Of a stretch of DNA of 64,000 bases, positions 21,527 through 33,943 are shown in pieces. A model generated the notes under the pieces. The model worked only from the letters and a program-made list of their open reading frames with translations. It was not told the origin of the DNA and ran no database searches. How positions within the stretch are numbered: position 1 is the first letter of the stretch; the number at the start of each line of letters is the position of its first letter. The DNA is from Microbotryum silenes-acaulis. Lineage: Eukaryota > Basidiomycota > Microbotryomycetes > Microbotryales > Microbotryaceae. The stretch is from NCBI GenBank assembly GCA_003665825.1, contig QPFY01000008.1, positions 434,001 through 498,000 of the forward strand, written 5' to 3'. A program made the translations under genes and the position numbers.

Positions 21527-24052
21527 TCAGACATAGATCGGTCCGACGGAAGCCTCTTCAAATAAGGAAGAGACAAACTTTGCAAGGGGTCGTTCCTGAT
21601 CATCAGCGCTTTGATGGATATGGTCAACGTGATTCACAATATCGTCTCCAGAACGTGATGAGGTAAACGTGTGATGCCCAAGGTCCGCCACGGTGCGACC
21701 TTGGGCCATCTCCTGAGCCAGAGAAGCTTCCTGACTGGGATAAAGCCATCCGTTCGAAAGGTCGTCTTGTTTGGGAATGCAGAATTGATCCTCTCCGTTA
21801 TCCTCGTACATGCTTGGTGAGATTCTGGACATCGAACTAGCGCTAGCCGTGGAGCATGAGTTGGTGGACGGACAACTGGCGAGTGGCGTGTAAGCCAGCC
21901 ACGCGGGCGACAGCGGAGCCGTCGCAATGGGTCGAGCTTGGCGCAAAGCCGATGGAACAAGACCAAAGTCAAAGAAGGAGAAGGCTGCGGGAGCCGACAA
22001 GGGTACGAGATGGTCCTGGAACGTGAAGGTACTCGACGCTGGCGATTCAAGGTCGGCGTCCAAAGATGATGAGCTTGTGTCACCACAGTCGGCGCAGTCG
22101 ACAATGGGATCAATGGCGGATCCGGGAGCAGTAATAGTACTCTTCTTGTTGATTGATGCGAGCAGGTCATTGATACTGGCGTCGAGAGCTGCAGGTGTGC
22201 TCGGGATCGAATGAAGCCAATCAGAGGTCGAGTTTGCGTTCGTAAGTTGTTCCCAGCTTTGAGTCTTTAGGGAGGCAGGAGGAGAGGGGATTCCGATCGC
22301 GGTTGAATGTGAATAGAGCGAGGTGTTGGGGTATTGCGGGGCTTTCGATGGCCCAGATACGCCAGGACGTGATGGTGAGGCGGTGGAAGACGGCGAGCCG
22401 CCATCCGCAGCCAATTCGGCTTTGCGGCGGACACGTATTGCCGGTCGATATGTATAGCCTGGAAGGGACGCAGACGTAATCCGGGATGAGGGCAGAGCTC
22501 AAATTTATAATTCGGTTACATTGAGTGACCGAAACTCACCAGGATACTTGTCGGCATGGCGTGCTTTGGCTTCGGCTGCGAGCTGCTCGTACTTGAGCCG
22601 CACTTGCAGGTCCTCGTCTCTCCACATATAGGAAATGAGCTTGGCTGGGGGGCAGAAGAGATCTCTCATTAGGTCATTATAAACGCAGATGGGGGAGTTG
22701 ACCCGGCACTTGGCTCACAGATTTCGCCCTGTGAGGTTTCGACAAACCGCGGGTCGGCTCGAAGCCGCTGAATCTGGGCCGAGCGATACAGAATCCAAGG
22801 GTTGGAAGGACGGGGGGGTTGGTTGTGATCTCGCTTGGCCGATTTTTTCGGCGACTTGGAAGCCATAGCTGCGAATTGCTCTCGCGCCTGCTTGGTCTGG
22901 GAAATGCTTGGCGCAACTGCCATGAGGTGATCAGGGGATGAGACGTCGATGACCAATGAGTCGGTGGAAACGAAGTCTTGCGCCAGTTCAGATTTTGTCA
23001 GTGCCAGAAGTGTCGACTCTTTCTGTCCCGGAACGAGTCTCGTGACGGGATGCTGGATCCTCGCGTTCTCAGTACCCGAGGCCGTCTTCCTAACGCGAGA
23101 CAAGCGAGGACTGGGGCGCCGTAGTCGGTCCAACGACTCCGGGTCGACATCGGGAACAGTGGCTTGGATCGGTAAATGTTTCCTGATCAGCGTGATGAGC
23201 TCGTCCTTATCGAGATCTTCGAGTTCGATCCCAGAGAGAGCGGCGGTCGGCGACGATAGGAGAGGAGGACCGAGCGCCGTAGGTGTCTGTGGCGCCGCCG
23301 CAGGGGTGGCAGTGAGAGAGATACCACCCGCGGTGAATTGTGTTGGAGATAGTTGTTGAAGGGTTGTCGGAAAGCGGTACGATTCTGAGCTTTGTGCCAT
23401 GTCGTCGGCGGGAGCGGCCTTGTTCGGGGATCGGCGATGGCTAGCGTGCCGCTGCTGAGGAGCCGGCGGCGAGGACAGTTCGCTCGACTTGACTTGATTA
23501 GGGGGGCACGGGCCGCGAAGTATCGGAGTGTTTGACCGCGATCTCGAGGACTCTGGCAGTTCAGCACGGTAAAGACTCCCACCACTCAATCGGTGGTCAA
23601 TCTCTGGGCATGGCTGCGAGTTTGACTCGCGCCGTTGGACAATGGCAGAGGCTGAGCGGAGCGACAGTCTATCGAGCGAGGGAGGAGGAATGACAAGGTC
23701 GCAGGTCGACGGAGTACAGGGACAGGACTCAGTTCAGCAATTCTGGATATAATGAGCTTGGGCAATAAACCCGGACCCCGTGCCAATTCGGTCTCACCTC
23801 CTCGTGCACGGGCCGCCGACCGCGTTGTCGAGAGGTGAAGTCCTTGCCGAATGCGCCGGTCCGGCCGAGATGGGCATCAGTCGGAGGATTTGACCGAGTT
23901 GACGCTATCGGAGCGGAGGTGTCGAGGACGATGATTGCGTTTTTGAGTCCTTGGGGTGGGATCGAGTGTTTCAAACTTCGTGGGTGAGCGGACGATGGGA
24001 GCTCGACAGCGGCGAAGCGATACCTTGGTAGGTCGAGCATCAGACGAGACAT
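21527..24052 (-). CDS. HMG-box transcription factor, mating-type/Ste11-Prf1 class
   Basis: Four exons (24052-23798, 23727-22719, 22644-22540, 22458-21527) close to 2301 nt, 766 residues. The HMG box spans three exons: RPSNPWILYRSAQIQRL, then EISKLISYMWRDEDLQVRLKYEQLAAEAKARH, then KYPGYTYRP and the basic VRRKAEL. NPWILYRS with S.(L/I)IS.MWR is the MATA_HMG subclass found in fungal mating regulators such as S. pombe Ste11, Ustilago Prf1 and Cryptococcus Mat2. The rest is Ser/Pro-rich and presumably disordered, with an acidic ELEDLDKDELITLIRKHLP helix before the box. Exon 1 and its junction (acceptor TGAG) are the least certain; the box itself is clear. A pheromone-response or mating role is inferred from the subclass only. 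Confidence 0.82.
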
Positions 24053-27009
24053 TCATGGCAGGCGAGGGGAAGCGGAGGCAGTCTGTAAAGGTCAGGCCGG
24101 GCTAAACTCCGATTCCGGTCCGATTCAATGAGCAAGCGCTACTAACTCCGTTCCTCTCCTAGCTCGTCTTCCTTTTTGAAGCACGCGGAAATCCGATGTT
24201 TGTCTCTTTTCCATCTCCTTCTCTGCCGTTCCAGTTCCAGTTCCAGTTGGTAACCCGGACATTGGGCATTGTCCACCTCGATTTTTTTTTGCTGGCGCGC
24301 AGTGGGTAGGTAATTCGGACACTTCTTTTTCGTAGCCGAACTCGCGAAGATGAATTTTGGCCGCCGGCCGACCTTCGAGCTTGTGACTTTTTGTCGCCTC
24401 AATCTCAACCGAACGAATTGATGTGCCGTTGCTTACAAGCCAATAGCGGCAAGGCACCTACTGGCATCTTCTACAGATCTACAGGGCGATTACCCACTGG
24501 GCTGCACGTGCCAATCCCCTCGGGCGGTCAGCGATCCCACTGCACGTTCGGCGCGCAACGGATCGCCCGCTCAGAATATTGATGGGAACTCGAGCCAGCT
24601 CCTTCTACTTTTGTTTAATAAAGAGCCTTTTTTGATCGACGTAAAGGCGCTTATGTCCGACCTTCGCTTCCCGACATCGCCGGGCCAGACAACAATTGCC
24701 GTGAACATTCTGATCATGTGATCGTGGCTCCGTAGTATTAAGATCCCCCCTTCTCCAGCGTCCCCAGGCCAGGTTCTTCGGAAGCAGGAAAACTTCGCCT
24801 CGATTCTGGCTTTTCGAAGGGTATTAACGGTGCGCCTTGCCTGCTGACACGTGTAGCTACGCAAGTACAACGCAAAGCTCTTGGCAGCAACAATTACCCC
24901 GCGTACCCCACACATCATCGGTAATAGGGTTTGGCTAGTCTTTACAGTGCATCAGCCAATTTGGCGCTGCCGCATTCTGAGACATCTACATCTATATCCC
25001 GTTGGACCGATATCGAGCCTTACCCAAGCGAGCGCGGTGTTACGTCCTGCCACAGCGGGAGTTCATTGTGGGGAGGGAGTGTTCTAAACGAGCGTCACCG
25101 TCGGTAGAATTTCTAGCTACGTACACCACAACGCCAGTTCATTCTGCGGTGCTGACTACATTTACCTACCTACACAGGTAGGTCTAGTAATTCCTAGTAA
25201 TTACCTTTACTAGCGTCTGACGAGGGGCCGTGCAGAGTCCTCGCTTGTGCATCGTTTCACATGTAATCTGAGCGAACTTCTCCGGCGCGGAGGTAGTGGA
25301 AGCTTCTGGCTTGGTGGAACCAGCTAAACACCGACGGTGTCGGAATGAAAGCACTGAGATCGCCTCATCAGCCTAGTACTTCTGCTGTCCGGATTGCAAC
25401 ATCAAGCCGCTTGTAGATACTCTATCGCCGACCATCAGATCTCACGTGCCCAGGACGGACCACCGAGTCGCCGATCCAGGTCATGAGAGCGGCGGCCGTC
25501 TCGCTCCGACTAAACGTCAACCTTCCAATTTCGGATCCGCGCACAAGATGGCCTTACGCCCGGATAGCCCGGCCGGTTGCCAAAGGCGACCAACGGGCGC
25601 GCCGAGCGAGTCGACAGGCGAGTGCGATGTGAACCACTCCCTCTCGCCAGAACTTAGACTACTTTCGCTCGCAACATCCCCTGCTGCTCGCTCGTAAACT
25701 TCAGAGATTTTTGCTTTCCCGCCCGCCTCCCCGGTTTGCCTCCCCTTGCTTGCGCTGCCCCGCCGGTTTCTTCGCGCGGCCGTGTCGTTGGGGAATTCGC
25801 CCCCAAGCCCAAACCAAAGCCATTTACTATATATTCACTATTCTTTTACATAGATGTAGATTCAATAGAGATCGGCACAAACGTCGTTCAGTCGGAGACT
25901 GCTCGTCGTATCACTTGGCGCACACGAGACGCTCGACAAGCGACAATAGTTCCCACTCAAAAACCCCAAACGACCGTCCGAGCGCTTCAAATTCTGAACT
26001 TTAGACTTTGTGAAATCGCTCGCGCCTTCCTCTTTGGGTAGGCTCGATCGCGATCGCTTCAGTTTTTGAAAAGCAAACGCGTTTGAGGCGCTTTCAAAAA
26101 TCCGACCTCAACCTCAGATTTCTGAACAAATCGGAGTTGGAGCTAAGTAGGTGGTTGAGACCTCATCAGCCACTAGGCAGGTACTTTCCTATCTTGGTGG
26201 CTCCATATCATTCGTGGATGCAGCTGAAAGTGTTTTCCACAGTCCGCTGCGGCGTTGTTGAGATTCCCCGAGTCAGATCGTCAGCCCTGCTAGGTGATCG
26301 CCCCACCTCGAGCAGACAATAAAAGGGTCGATCTTAATGGCGCCGAGCAGCAGCAAACTATCGAATCGGCAGCCTGGGCCGTGCTATACGAATAATTCAG
26401 CTGCAAATAGATTTAATCCACATGCGCGCGCGAAACTTATGGAGCCCATATGGCAAAACGCCGTATGTCTGCAAGGACCAAAGTTACCTTGCACCGTGAA
26501 CGGCTCCCTTCTGACTCCAATCAGCATCGATTGAAATTGTTATCTTTTTTGCCAGCCCCTTCACAACTAACTACCCGACACGTCCTTTTCAAGTCCGTTT
26601 CAACTACAACAGTCGATCCGCATGCTCTAGACGGCTGTATGTGATTTTTGGCGAGAGTATATAAATATAACTTGACATTGTAATCTTAAGAGAAACGAAA
26701 GGTTTACTTCAATGTTGACCATTTTTAGACGACGAGTCAGCGTCAGCCGAAAACGATCGAGCAGGCTGGCTCAAGCTCAAGCTCAAGCTCGAGGTCGAGG
26801 TCGAGCACGTGATCCACCGCTAATAGCACGTCGCTAGTACTACTTTTTTATCGCCTCTATCACATCACACTCGCGCATCGCCCTCGACAACTCCTTCTGC
26901 TGGGCACACTCTCTACGACATGGCCTAGCCTTCTTGATGTGGACTACCTCGCGTCTATGTACCCGAAGGCTCTGGAATAGAACGGTGGCACCTCGGCTCC
27001 ATTCATCGG
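24053..27009. other. gene-poor region, about 3 kb
   Basis: I see no convincing coding exon, tRNA or rRNA on either strand. Open frames are short and compositionally unlike genes. Minor features: an 8-bp stem around a 4-nt loop (ACCTACCT..AGGTAGGT, 25164-25183), a TTCCAG repeat near 24228-24246, and a CTCAAG/GAGGTC hexamer run beside a CACGTG palindrome near 26772-26810. Local AT content around 25820-25870 and 26640-26690 is higher than in the genes. It is a plausible landing site for old repeats. Confidence 0.5.
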
Positions 27010-27267
27010 TACATCAGCAAAATGGGCACTCGGCGCAACCCGCTTCAACCCGCTTAAGCGACGCTTAAGGACGCTTAAGGACGCTTAAGGGGCGCTTAAG
27101 GACGCTTAAGGGACGCTTAAGGACGCTTAAGGGACGCTTAAGGACGCTTAAGGACGCTTAAGAAGACGCGGGGCTTAAGGACGTCTTGTTAAGCGTCCTT
27201 AAGCGTCCTTAAGCGGGGCTTAAGCGCCTTTAAGCGGTGCGCGCCGAGTGCCCATTTTGCTGATGTA
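27010..27267. repeat. foldback element with 27-bp terminal inverted repeats and CTTAAG-centred tandem units
   Basis: The ends, 27010-27036 and 27241-27267, are perfect reverse complements (TACATCAGCAAAATGGG.. and its mirror). Between them lie about 16 copies of CTTAAG in 10-11 bp units: ACGCTTAAGG on the left, and inverted CCTTAAGCGT on the right after about 27180. The whole unit can therefore fold back on itself. Both ends carry TA outermost, which would fit a TA target-site duplication of a Tc1/mariner-type miniature element, but this is only a guess. No coding capacity. Confidence 0.85.
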
Positions 27268-28598
27268 TGCCGCAGGTCCTACTCACGGTCGTTCGCTCAT
27301 TCAGGTAGGGGGTACTACTATTAACACTGAGCATGCCTGTATAAAGGGAAAGCTTAGCATGGGCTACATTCTCTGATCTCTACTCAACCTCGCTTCTCCA
27401 ACAAAAGCTTGCGGGACATTCTTTACCAACTGCTAAATCGAGCTCGGGGGCAAGGTCCAATCTCCGACACTTAGACTGAGACACCGACCGACTCGGCCTT
27501 CTTGACTTGCTCATTGCCGGCTTCCGTAGATCTACCGATCACCTGTGGTTCCTCCAAAGTAATATGGTGATCGCGTACACAGAAGTTTGTAATGGTATAG
27601 TCACCAGTGCAGCCAAATTTGGCGAACCGCGGTAAAAGGTTCTCGCATGACCCAGGCGAGTTCGCCTTGGCCGTCTGCCGATAGCACACGAGCAGGTGTT
27701 TCATCCTCGGAGCTTGTGGGAAACGTCCGATGACTGCACATCATCTCGTTCATCCGAGATACAAAATGATGGCAGATGCAACTGACCAACAAGTAGTGCT
27801 GACTAGTAATTCATGCGCGCCTCCAAATCGGTCCGGCAATAATTGCTTTGACTTGCATGTGAAACGTCCGTTTCAGACACTAGTACTGTTTTGGCGGTAT
27901 ACGATACGTAAAATACATCTCAACAAGCTATCTCCAAGTTTTGAGCAGAACGAGGGTTTCGTGGCCGAAGCTGAACGCCAGCAACTCAAGGTGCTTGCCG
28001 CCAAGCTTAAGACGGGAGCGGACATCAAGTACTCGGAGCCCCTCACGACGCCTTCCGGCAATCGCAAAGCATCGAGCGCCGCCGGCCCGCCATCCACCAG
28101 TACCAAACGACAACAATCCGCGAACGAGACGGGTGACGATGTACAAGCCCTGGGAAGCCAGGGCGGTAGACGTTTGCCATTCTTGATCATGTTGATGAGC
28201 TTCATGCGCTGTATTTGCTCGTCCGTGCCCATGCTCAGCCTATCGAAGCACGAGTCGGAGTCCCTGCTGCCTCAGCTCCATCGAAATTGTCCAGCTCATA
28301 GAAGAACAGCTCGTAGACCATGCGCTACTTGTCGTCGGTTAACTCCTCAGGGGTGTGACGAAAGTGTCAGAGCGTGGCCCGAGTCGTCTTTGCCCGCGAA
28401 AATCGAGTCGAGTCGAGCTCGAGCGACGAAACCGAGCGCGGAATCAAGCCGACGACGCGAGGAGGTCCGTGCCCCCGGGGCTCTCCCAGGCTGCAGCCCA
28501 CGAACTTCGCAGTCGAAGCTGAGCTCGGCGCGACCGTCGTCCAGTCGTCGACCTTGGACTCCACTTCGCTTCACGACGAGGCCGCCTGATCGAGCATC
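27268..28598. other. no firm gene; possible gene debris upstream of UTP6
   Basis: A plus-strand open frame (27730-28611) and several minus-strand frames overlap here. On the minus strand 28340-28265 reads PEELTDDK-stop-RMVYELFFYELDNFDG, and after a frame change 28232-28150 reads MGTDEQIQRMKLINMIKNG. These look protein-like but are broken by stops and a frame shift. I could not decide which strand, if any, was once coding. The right end must contain the UTP6 promoter. Confidence 0.35.
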
Positions 28599-31230
28599 AT
28601 GGAGAAGGTGAGTCACCTGCTGCGATATTTGCGTTCTTTAAGGCCTTCCATGCCTCATGATTTCTGACGCATTGCGGCTACTTCCTCGCATAGGTCCAAC
28701 TTTCGCTCGAGCGCTTCTTGCCTGAGCTCCGTGATTTGGAGCGCAAGGAGATCTTCACCAAGGTAGGTCACCTTCTTCCACGTCACAAACGAGCTATATC
28801 TAAAGCGTTTATTCATCATCATGTCTCGCTTCGCAGGATGAGATCACAGAGATCGTTTCGCAGCGCCGTCGGTTCGAGACCGCGCTCGTTAGTCGAGCCG
28901 TCAAGCCGATCGATTATCTTCGCTACATCGACTACGAGACCAAGCTGGAGAAGTTGAGAAAGAAGCGCGCTTCTAGAACGAGTCAGTTCATTCGGATATG
29001 GTCCTGAACTCGTTCGAGTTCATATCTCAGCAAACAAGAGCGGCTTTCTCAATTTGACCTTCATCCTCGACGACCTCACCAGAAACGACGACGAAAAAGA
29101 CCTTGTCGGACCACTCGATCGCGGCCCACGTCACGCACTTGCACCGCCTTTCGACGCGTCGTTTCCCTTCCTCGCTACAACTTTGGGATGCGTTCCTCGG
29201 ACACGCCTTGGAACACGCCTCGCCTCATCTCGTCTCTCGAACGCTCTCGACGGCGATCGCGATGCACCCCACCCACGCTCCTTATTGGCTCATGGCCTCT
29301 CGTTGGGAATCCGAAGGAGACGAGAGGGGTCTAGGAGGAGGGAACGACGAAGCTGCTCGTCGATTATGCATGCGCGCATTGAGATTTCTCAAAGGGAGTG
29401 GGCAGTCGGAGCATTTGGTGTGGAACGAATGGATAAGGGTCGAATGCGCTTTTGCTGAACGCTTGAGGGCAAGGTGGACTTTGTTGGGAATTGGGAAGCA
29501 AGGAAGGAATGGCGAGGAAGAGATTGTTGTCGTCGGGGGGAGGAGTAGTAAGAGAAGAAAGGTCGCTGAAGGGCAGACTCCGGACGGTGAGGAGGTGGAT
29601 GAGGATGGGCAGGAGCTGAGAGAGGAGGACGCGGCTGAAGAGATCGAACTGCCGACTGGGGAGGATGGTGAAGATCAGGAAGATGAGGAGCTCAAGGAAA
29701 CGGTGCAGAAGGAGGCTGCTTCCGGTCAGGAAGCCATCATTGAAGGAGCGATCGTCCGGGTCGTGCTCAACAATTACCTGACCTGTGCGTATCTCAACTT
29801 TCAAGTCTTTACTTGGAAAAGGCTGACTCCTGCCCATGTCTCGGTTGTCACAGCCTTCAAGCATTCTCTCGATGTTTACGAGCGACTACTTTCCGTCTTG
29901 CGACCGTTGCCTTCACCTCTGCGTCTGTCGCTCCTCAAGCATACGTACGCCTCCATGACCACGCAACTCACCCCTTCCTCTCCCGACTACGCTCAAGCGC
30001 TCCACATTCTCACGACTCGACACCTCTACGACGTGGCGTACAACCCCAAACGAGCAAAGAAAAGCGGGCCCGTCCCTGATACGACGACCATTCAGGTCAA
30101 GGGGGAGAAACTCGTTGATGCTGTTGCGGCGGGTGTGGATCAGTACTGGAAGGCGTGCAAGGGCAAGAAGGGCAAGAATAAGGAGACGGCACCCCTAGCC
30201 GTTTGGGAGGCGTTTTGCTCTTGGCTTGAAACGATGCTTGAGCAAGTCGAAGAGGATAATCTGGTGAGTTCCCGTGCAGTCACCCAGATGTATGGATACC
30301 AGATCCTGACGTCGTTTGACTGCGACTACCCGTTCACAGCACACGTACCTCCAAACCAACCTCAACACTGCGCTTTCGCTCGCTCCGTCCTCACCGTTCC
30401 TCTCCCTACTCCATCTCCGACACCTACTACGCACGGAGAGCCCTCGCGCCGAGCTCTTGTCGTTCGTCTCAGGCTTGACCAAACGTTACGGAACCGAAAA
30501 GACCCCCGCGCCTACCCGTGAACAAGTCTGGGTCGCCCGAGTCAAGACGACCCTTTCGCTCGGTAAAAGTGGACACCCGCCTTCAACTGAAGAAGTCGAA
30601 CTCGTTCTCGAACAAGCGATCAAGGTTCTTCCTTACAGTGGACAACTTTGGTGGATGCGTGTCGATCGCATCGATGAGTCGGGTTTGTCCATTGAGGATA
30701 AGCTAGATAGGTACGAAAATGCGATCGCGAGGGTGGCGTTGGCCGATGCGGTACCTCCTGTCGATTTCAAGTCGACGTTCACGGATGCGCAGAATGGCAA
30801 CGTTGATGAGGACGACGAAGAGGAAGAAGAGGAAGAAGGGGAGGAGATCCCCATCCTCGAACCTCGCGAGCTCGTCCCAAGACGCTACATGAACCTTCTC
30901 GCCGAACTCGAACCCCAGACCTTCACCACGCGCGTCGAAAACCTCCTTCGCACAACCACAACCCTCTCCATCGAGACCCTACACGTCATTCTCGAAACCA
31001 CCACGGCCGTCCTTCCCAAACCTCTGTCACTGCAAATCAAGATCCTCGAACACCTCGTACAGCACCCCAAGTCGGGGGCGGAGGAGTGGCTGTTCTACGC
31101 TTCGATGTTGTTAAGATGTGGTGAGGCGGGCAAGAGTACGGTTGTTGTGCAGAGGGCGAGGAAGGGGTTGACGGGAGTGGATTTGGGAGTGTTTGATAAG
31201 AGATGGGGAGAGATTTGTGATGCTTCATAG
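28599..31230 (+). CDS. UTP6: U3 snoRNP / SSU processome protein Utp6 (HAT repeats)
   Basis: Utp6 is part of the UTP-B subcomplex needed for 18S rRNA processing in the nucleolus. Five exons (28599-28607, 28694-28762, 28837-28981, 29083-30263, 30340-31230) sum to 2295 nt, 764 residues. The start MEK/VQLSLERFLPELRDLERKEIFTK, then DEITEIVSQRRRFE and the signature DYLRYIDYETKLEKLRKKR, is the conserved Utp6 N-terminus. HAT-like helices follow, for example LVWNEWIRVECAFAERL. Two acidic low-complexity linkers occur, near residues 240-290 and 590-605. It is longer than yeast Utp6 (440 residues) because of these linkers. The first exon encodes only three residues. Confidence 0.92.
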
Positions 31231-32753
31231 ATGATGGAGAGTTGTAATGAGCACTTTGCTCAGATACTTTAATTCTTGGCGCTCCAGACGAGAGCAGGCT
31301 TTGCAGATCTGGGTTCGGTTGGCCTGCCGCTGCGGTCGATCCCTTACTGCGAAACAATTTTCAATCATAGCTGTCGAAACTGGGTAACATGTCAACGTGC
31401 CTGTTAATGCTACAGGATGCAGACAGAAGAGAAAGGGTCCGTACGCGATCCCCGCCGTCCGTGCGCGCAAATAACGCCATCCACAAGTGCATAACCTTTC
31501 TTTAGCCTATTTCCATATTAGTTCCTTGTCCTGGAGTACACAGGAATCATCACTTTTATCGCCTGGACTCGCTTCGCCGGAGCTCTCGCGGCTCCGCAAC
31601 CCAGCCCCGCGTCGGAGTTCGGATTCGCAGTCAATCGAGGTGGAAGCGAGGTTGCCCCAGCTCGAACGATGCTGCTAGAGCAACAGAGACTGTCTCAATT
31701 GTGGCGATCTCAACTCGGGGGTGAGCCTCAGGGCTAACACTGCTCGCTGAGACTTTAACGAGTTTGATCGACGAGGTAATCGGTCTTTCCCGAGGGGTGG
31801 ATCGTTGACCTCAACGTGGGATGCACCCCTGTCTGCGAATTCGCTTCAGGTCAGCCGCGTGCTCGGCCGCGCTCGGCATCCCTAGGGGTAAAGAACTGGA
31901 AGCTTGACGTCACAGCGTGGTGTCATATCGAGGAGGTGTCTTATTCTGCCAGGCGCACGCCCCCGTCGCGCCCCGCACCCAAGTCAGCGACCACCTCAAT
32001 CTCGTCCTTCGTTCTGGTCAACGCGCTCCTGCACTTCTCGCACCACTTCATCTTGCAGACATCGCCGCCCTTTTCTGGAGGATACAAAACGGTGGCCTCA
32101 TTGGTTTTGTAAAGGCTCTCGTTCGATCCCTCCCATCGTCCAAGTGTGAGCTGCCAGCTAGCGAGCGTGTTCATGGTCGTGCTGACTCCTCGATCCCGTG
32201 CGCCTTTGACCCGTCTCGTCTTGTGTGCACCCGTTCACATTCCGTACCACACAAATCCTACCATCTTACCCAACCCCACACACCACATCTCACGTCTCAC
32301 CTTCTCACCAACCGTCTGTCACGATAAATTGATGACGGTCGGCGTCCAACGGTCGGGCGCAAGGTCGTATCGCCGAGGCGTCTTATGGGAAAGAGCGAAT
32401 CAGAAGAAGCCCTCGTGTTTCGAAGCCGAGGGACAAGAGGAGAGAGGAAGGAAAGGAAAGGAAAGCTGGAGGAACGGGGGAGGGGAGGGAATAGGACAAG
32501 CTCTGTCTGGGCTTGGTTTCCGATCTAGATCTCAAGTGCCCGTGTGCTTGGCTTTTGATCCTTTCTACGTCCACTACCTTCTCTGGTCTGTGCGCTCTTC
32601 GAAAATTTCCAAACGACGAGGTTTGGGGAGGTGAACAGAGGTTTTACAACATGCGGCTCTGGTCATTGCAGCGCGAGTATCCGGGTATTGGAAACTGTAG
32701 CGGTCCTGTGACGCTGTGTCGATACCCTTCCCGTCGGTTTCGCGTAGGATTGA
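31231..32753. other. 1.5 kb convergent intergenic UTP6 / SAP30-like
   Basis: Lies between the 3' ends of two convergent genes. A minus-strand frame at 32174-31941 contains the cysteine pattern VCKMKWCEKC but no start context, introns or homologue that I recognise. Nothing else supported. Confidence 0.45.
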
Positions 32754-33943
32754 TCAACCCGGTGGGGTCGCACGAAGGGTATGAGCTGTCGGGAGATTGA
32801 AATCTAAGCTCAGTGACATGCTTTTCTTACCTTCCTGCCCAGCCTTATCCACGTCCACCGCCCAAGTGCATACACGGAGCCGATTCTCACCTCGCATTCG
32901 GAGCGCAAACATGAAATTAGTCAGAGTCTCCCTGCAGAGTATACACGCGAGTTACCAATGTCAGCGACAACGACCGAGGTTGGTGTACCCGGTTGAAGAC
33001 GAACCCTTCCTTGACGCTCTCCCTCTTATCCCAGTGCTCCTTGGCCTTGGCCGCCAATCGATTCGTGACCACGACCGGATCATCGTAAGCGGACAAGCCC
33101 TTGAACTCGGCCGTCTTGGGTTCCTGCCATTTTGGTCGTTTAGCCGGGTTCGAAGTCGTGCCGTCCTGATCTTCGGTCATCGCCATCGCCGTCGTGTTCG
33201 CGTTCGCGTTCGCGTTCGCGCCACCGGTCGTGGTCGTGGTCGTTACGGGTCGGTACAGGCGCCGCGAGCTCAGTTGTCGACCCGTGAGAGGAGAGGGGAG
33301 GATCAAGGGCAGAGGAGGTACGGGGAATACGGCATGGTGGTATGAGAGTGAGCCGTGGGATTCGAGCAGGCCGTCTGATGAACGACGTTCGGGCAGGAGA
33401 GGGGTCAGCACGGGTTGACACGCGAGGCTGGCTGGGCGAGACGCCGCGTACTGGCGACTTACATCGACTGAGGTAGCGTTGCAGAGCTGGTGGAGGTAGT
33501 GTTACCAGGGAGAGCTGAAACAGAGAAGAGCACGTGGTAGTTCAGTATCGGAACACATCCATGCACCCGACCTATGCCTCCATCCCGAGACCGAGACTGA
33601 CTGTTGGCGCTGCGAAACGCGCCTTGGCAGCGGCCATCATCTCCTGTTGTTCACGCGGCGTCGGGTTCAAAAATTGAGTGCCCGAAGCGACCGTATTCTG
33701 AGACGAAGCATTCGCATGGGCATGAGCATGAGCCCGGGACGACGAGGTCGAAGTCGAGGTGGAGGTGGAGGTGGAGGCCTGGGCCGCTTGTTGTGCGGCG
33801 GCGGCTTTCGCGGCCGTGCGCGAGGTGGAAGGCGCGATGTAGCCGTAGTCACCTTCGACGCGACGACGCTTGGTCGACGACGTCGTGGTCCCCGCTGTGG
33901 AAGAGGCTTGAGTCGGGTGCGATAACTCGACGTAGGCCGACAT
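32754..33943 (-). CDS. SAP30-like Sin3-binding histone deacetylase complex subunit
   Basis: Four exons (33943-33602, 33514-33463, 33374-33005, 32931-32754) sum to 942 nt, 313 residues, with phases agreeing. The N-terminal third is Ser/Thr/Ala/His-rich. The conserved part is LPPPALQRYLSRYGL, then a helix LAAKAKEHWDKRESVKEG joined by splicing to ETLTNFMFALRMRGENRLRV. These correspond to the RY..(H/Y)(F/Y).L helix, the '..HF' helix and the (D/E)TLT.FIY.V(K/R) helix of the SAP30 Sin3-binding domain. A low-complexity insertion with ANANANAN separates the first two. SAP30 bridges Rpd3-type deacetylases to Sin3 and represses transcription. The gene model is firm; the family call is moderate because the insertion is unusual. 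Confidence 0.6.

Noticed and set aside
27050..27240. CRISPR-like array of regularly spaced short repeats
   Set aside because: The units are contiguous 10-11 bp decamers with no unique spacers, in a eukaryotic genome; it is a tandem satellite inside a foldback element.
31941..32174. Minus-strand frame with a VCKMKWCEKC cysteine cluster as a possible zinc-finger gene
   Set aside because: Too short, no convincing splice partners and no recognisable family; it lies in a convergent 3' region.
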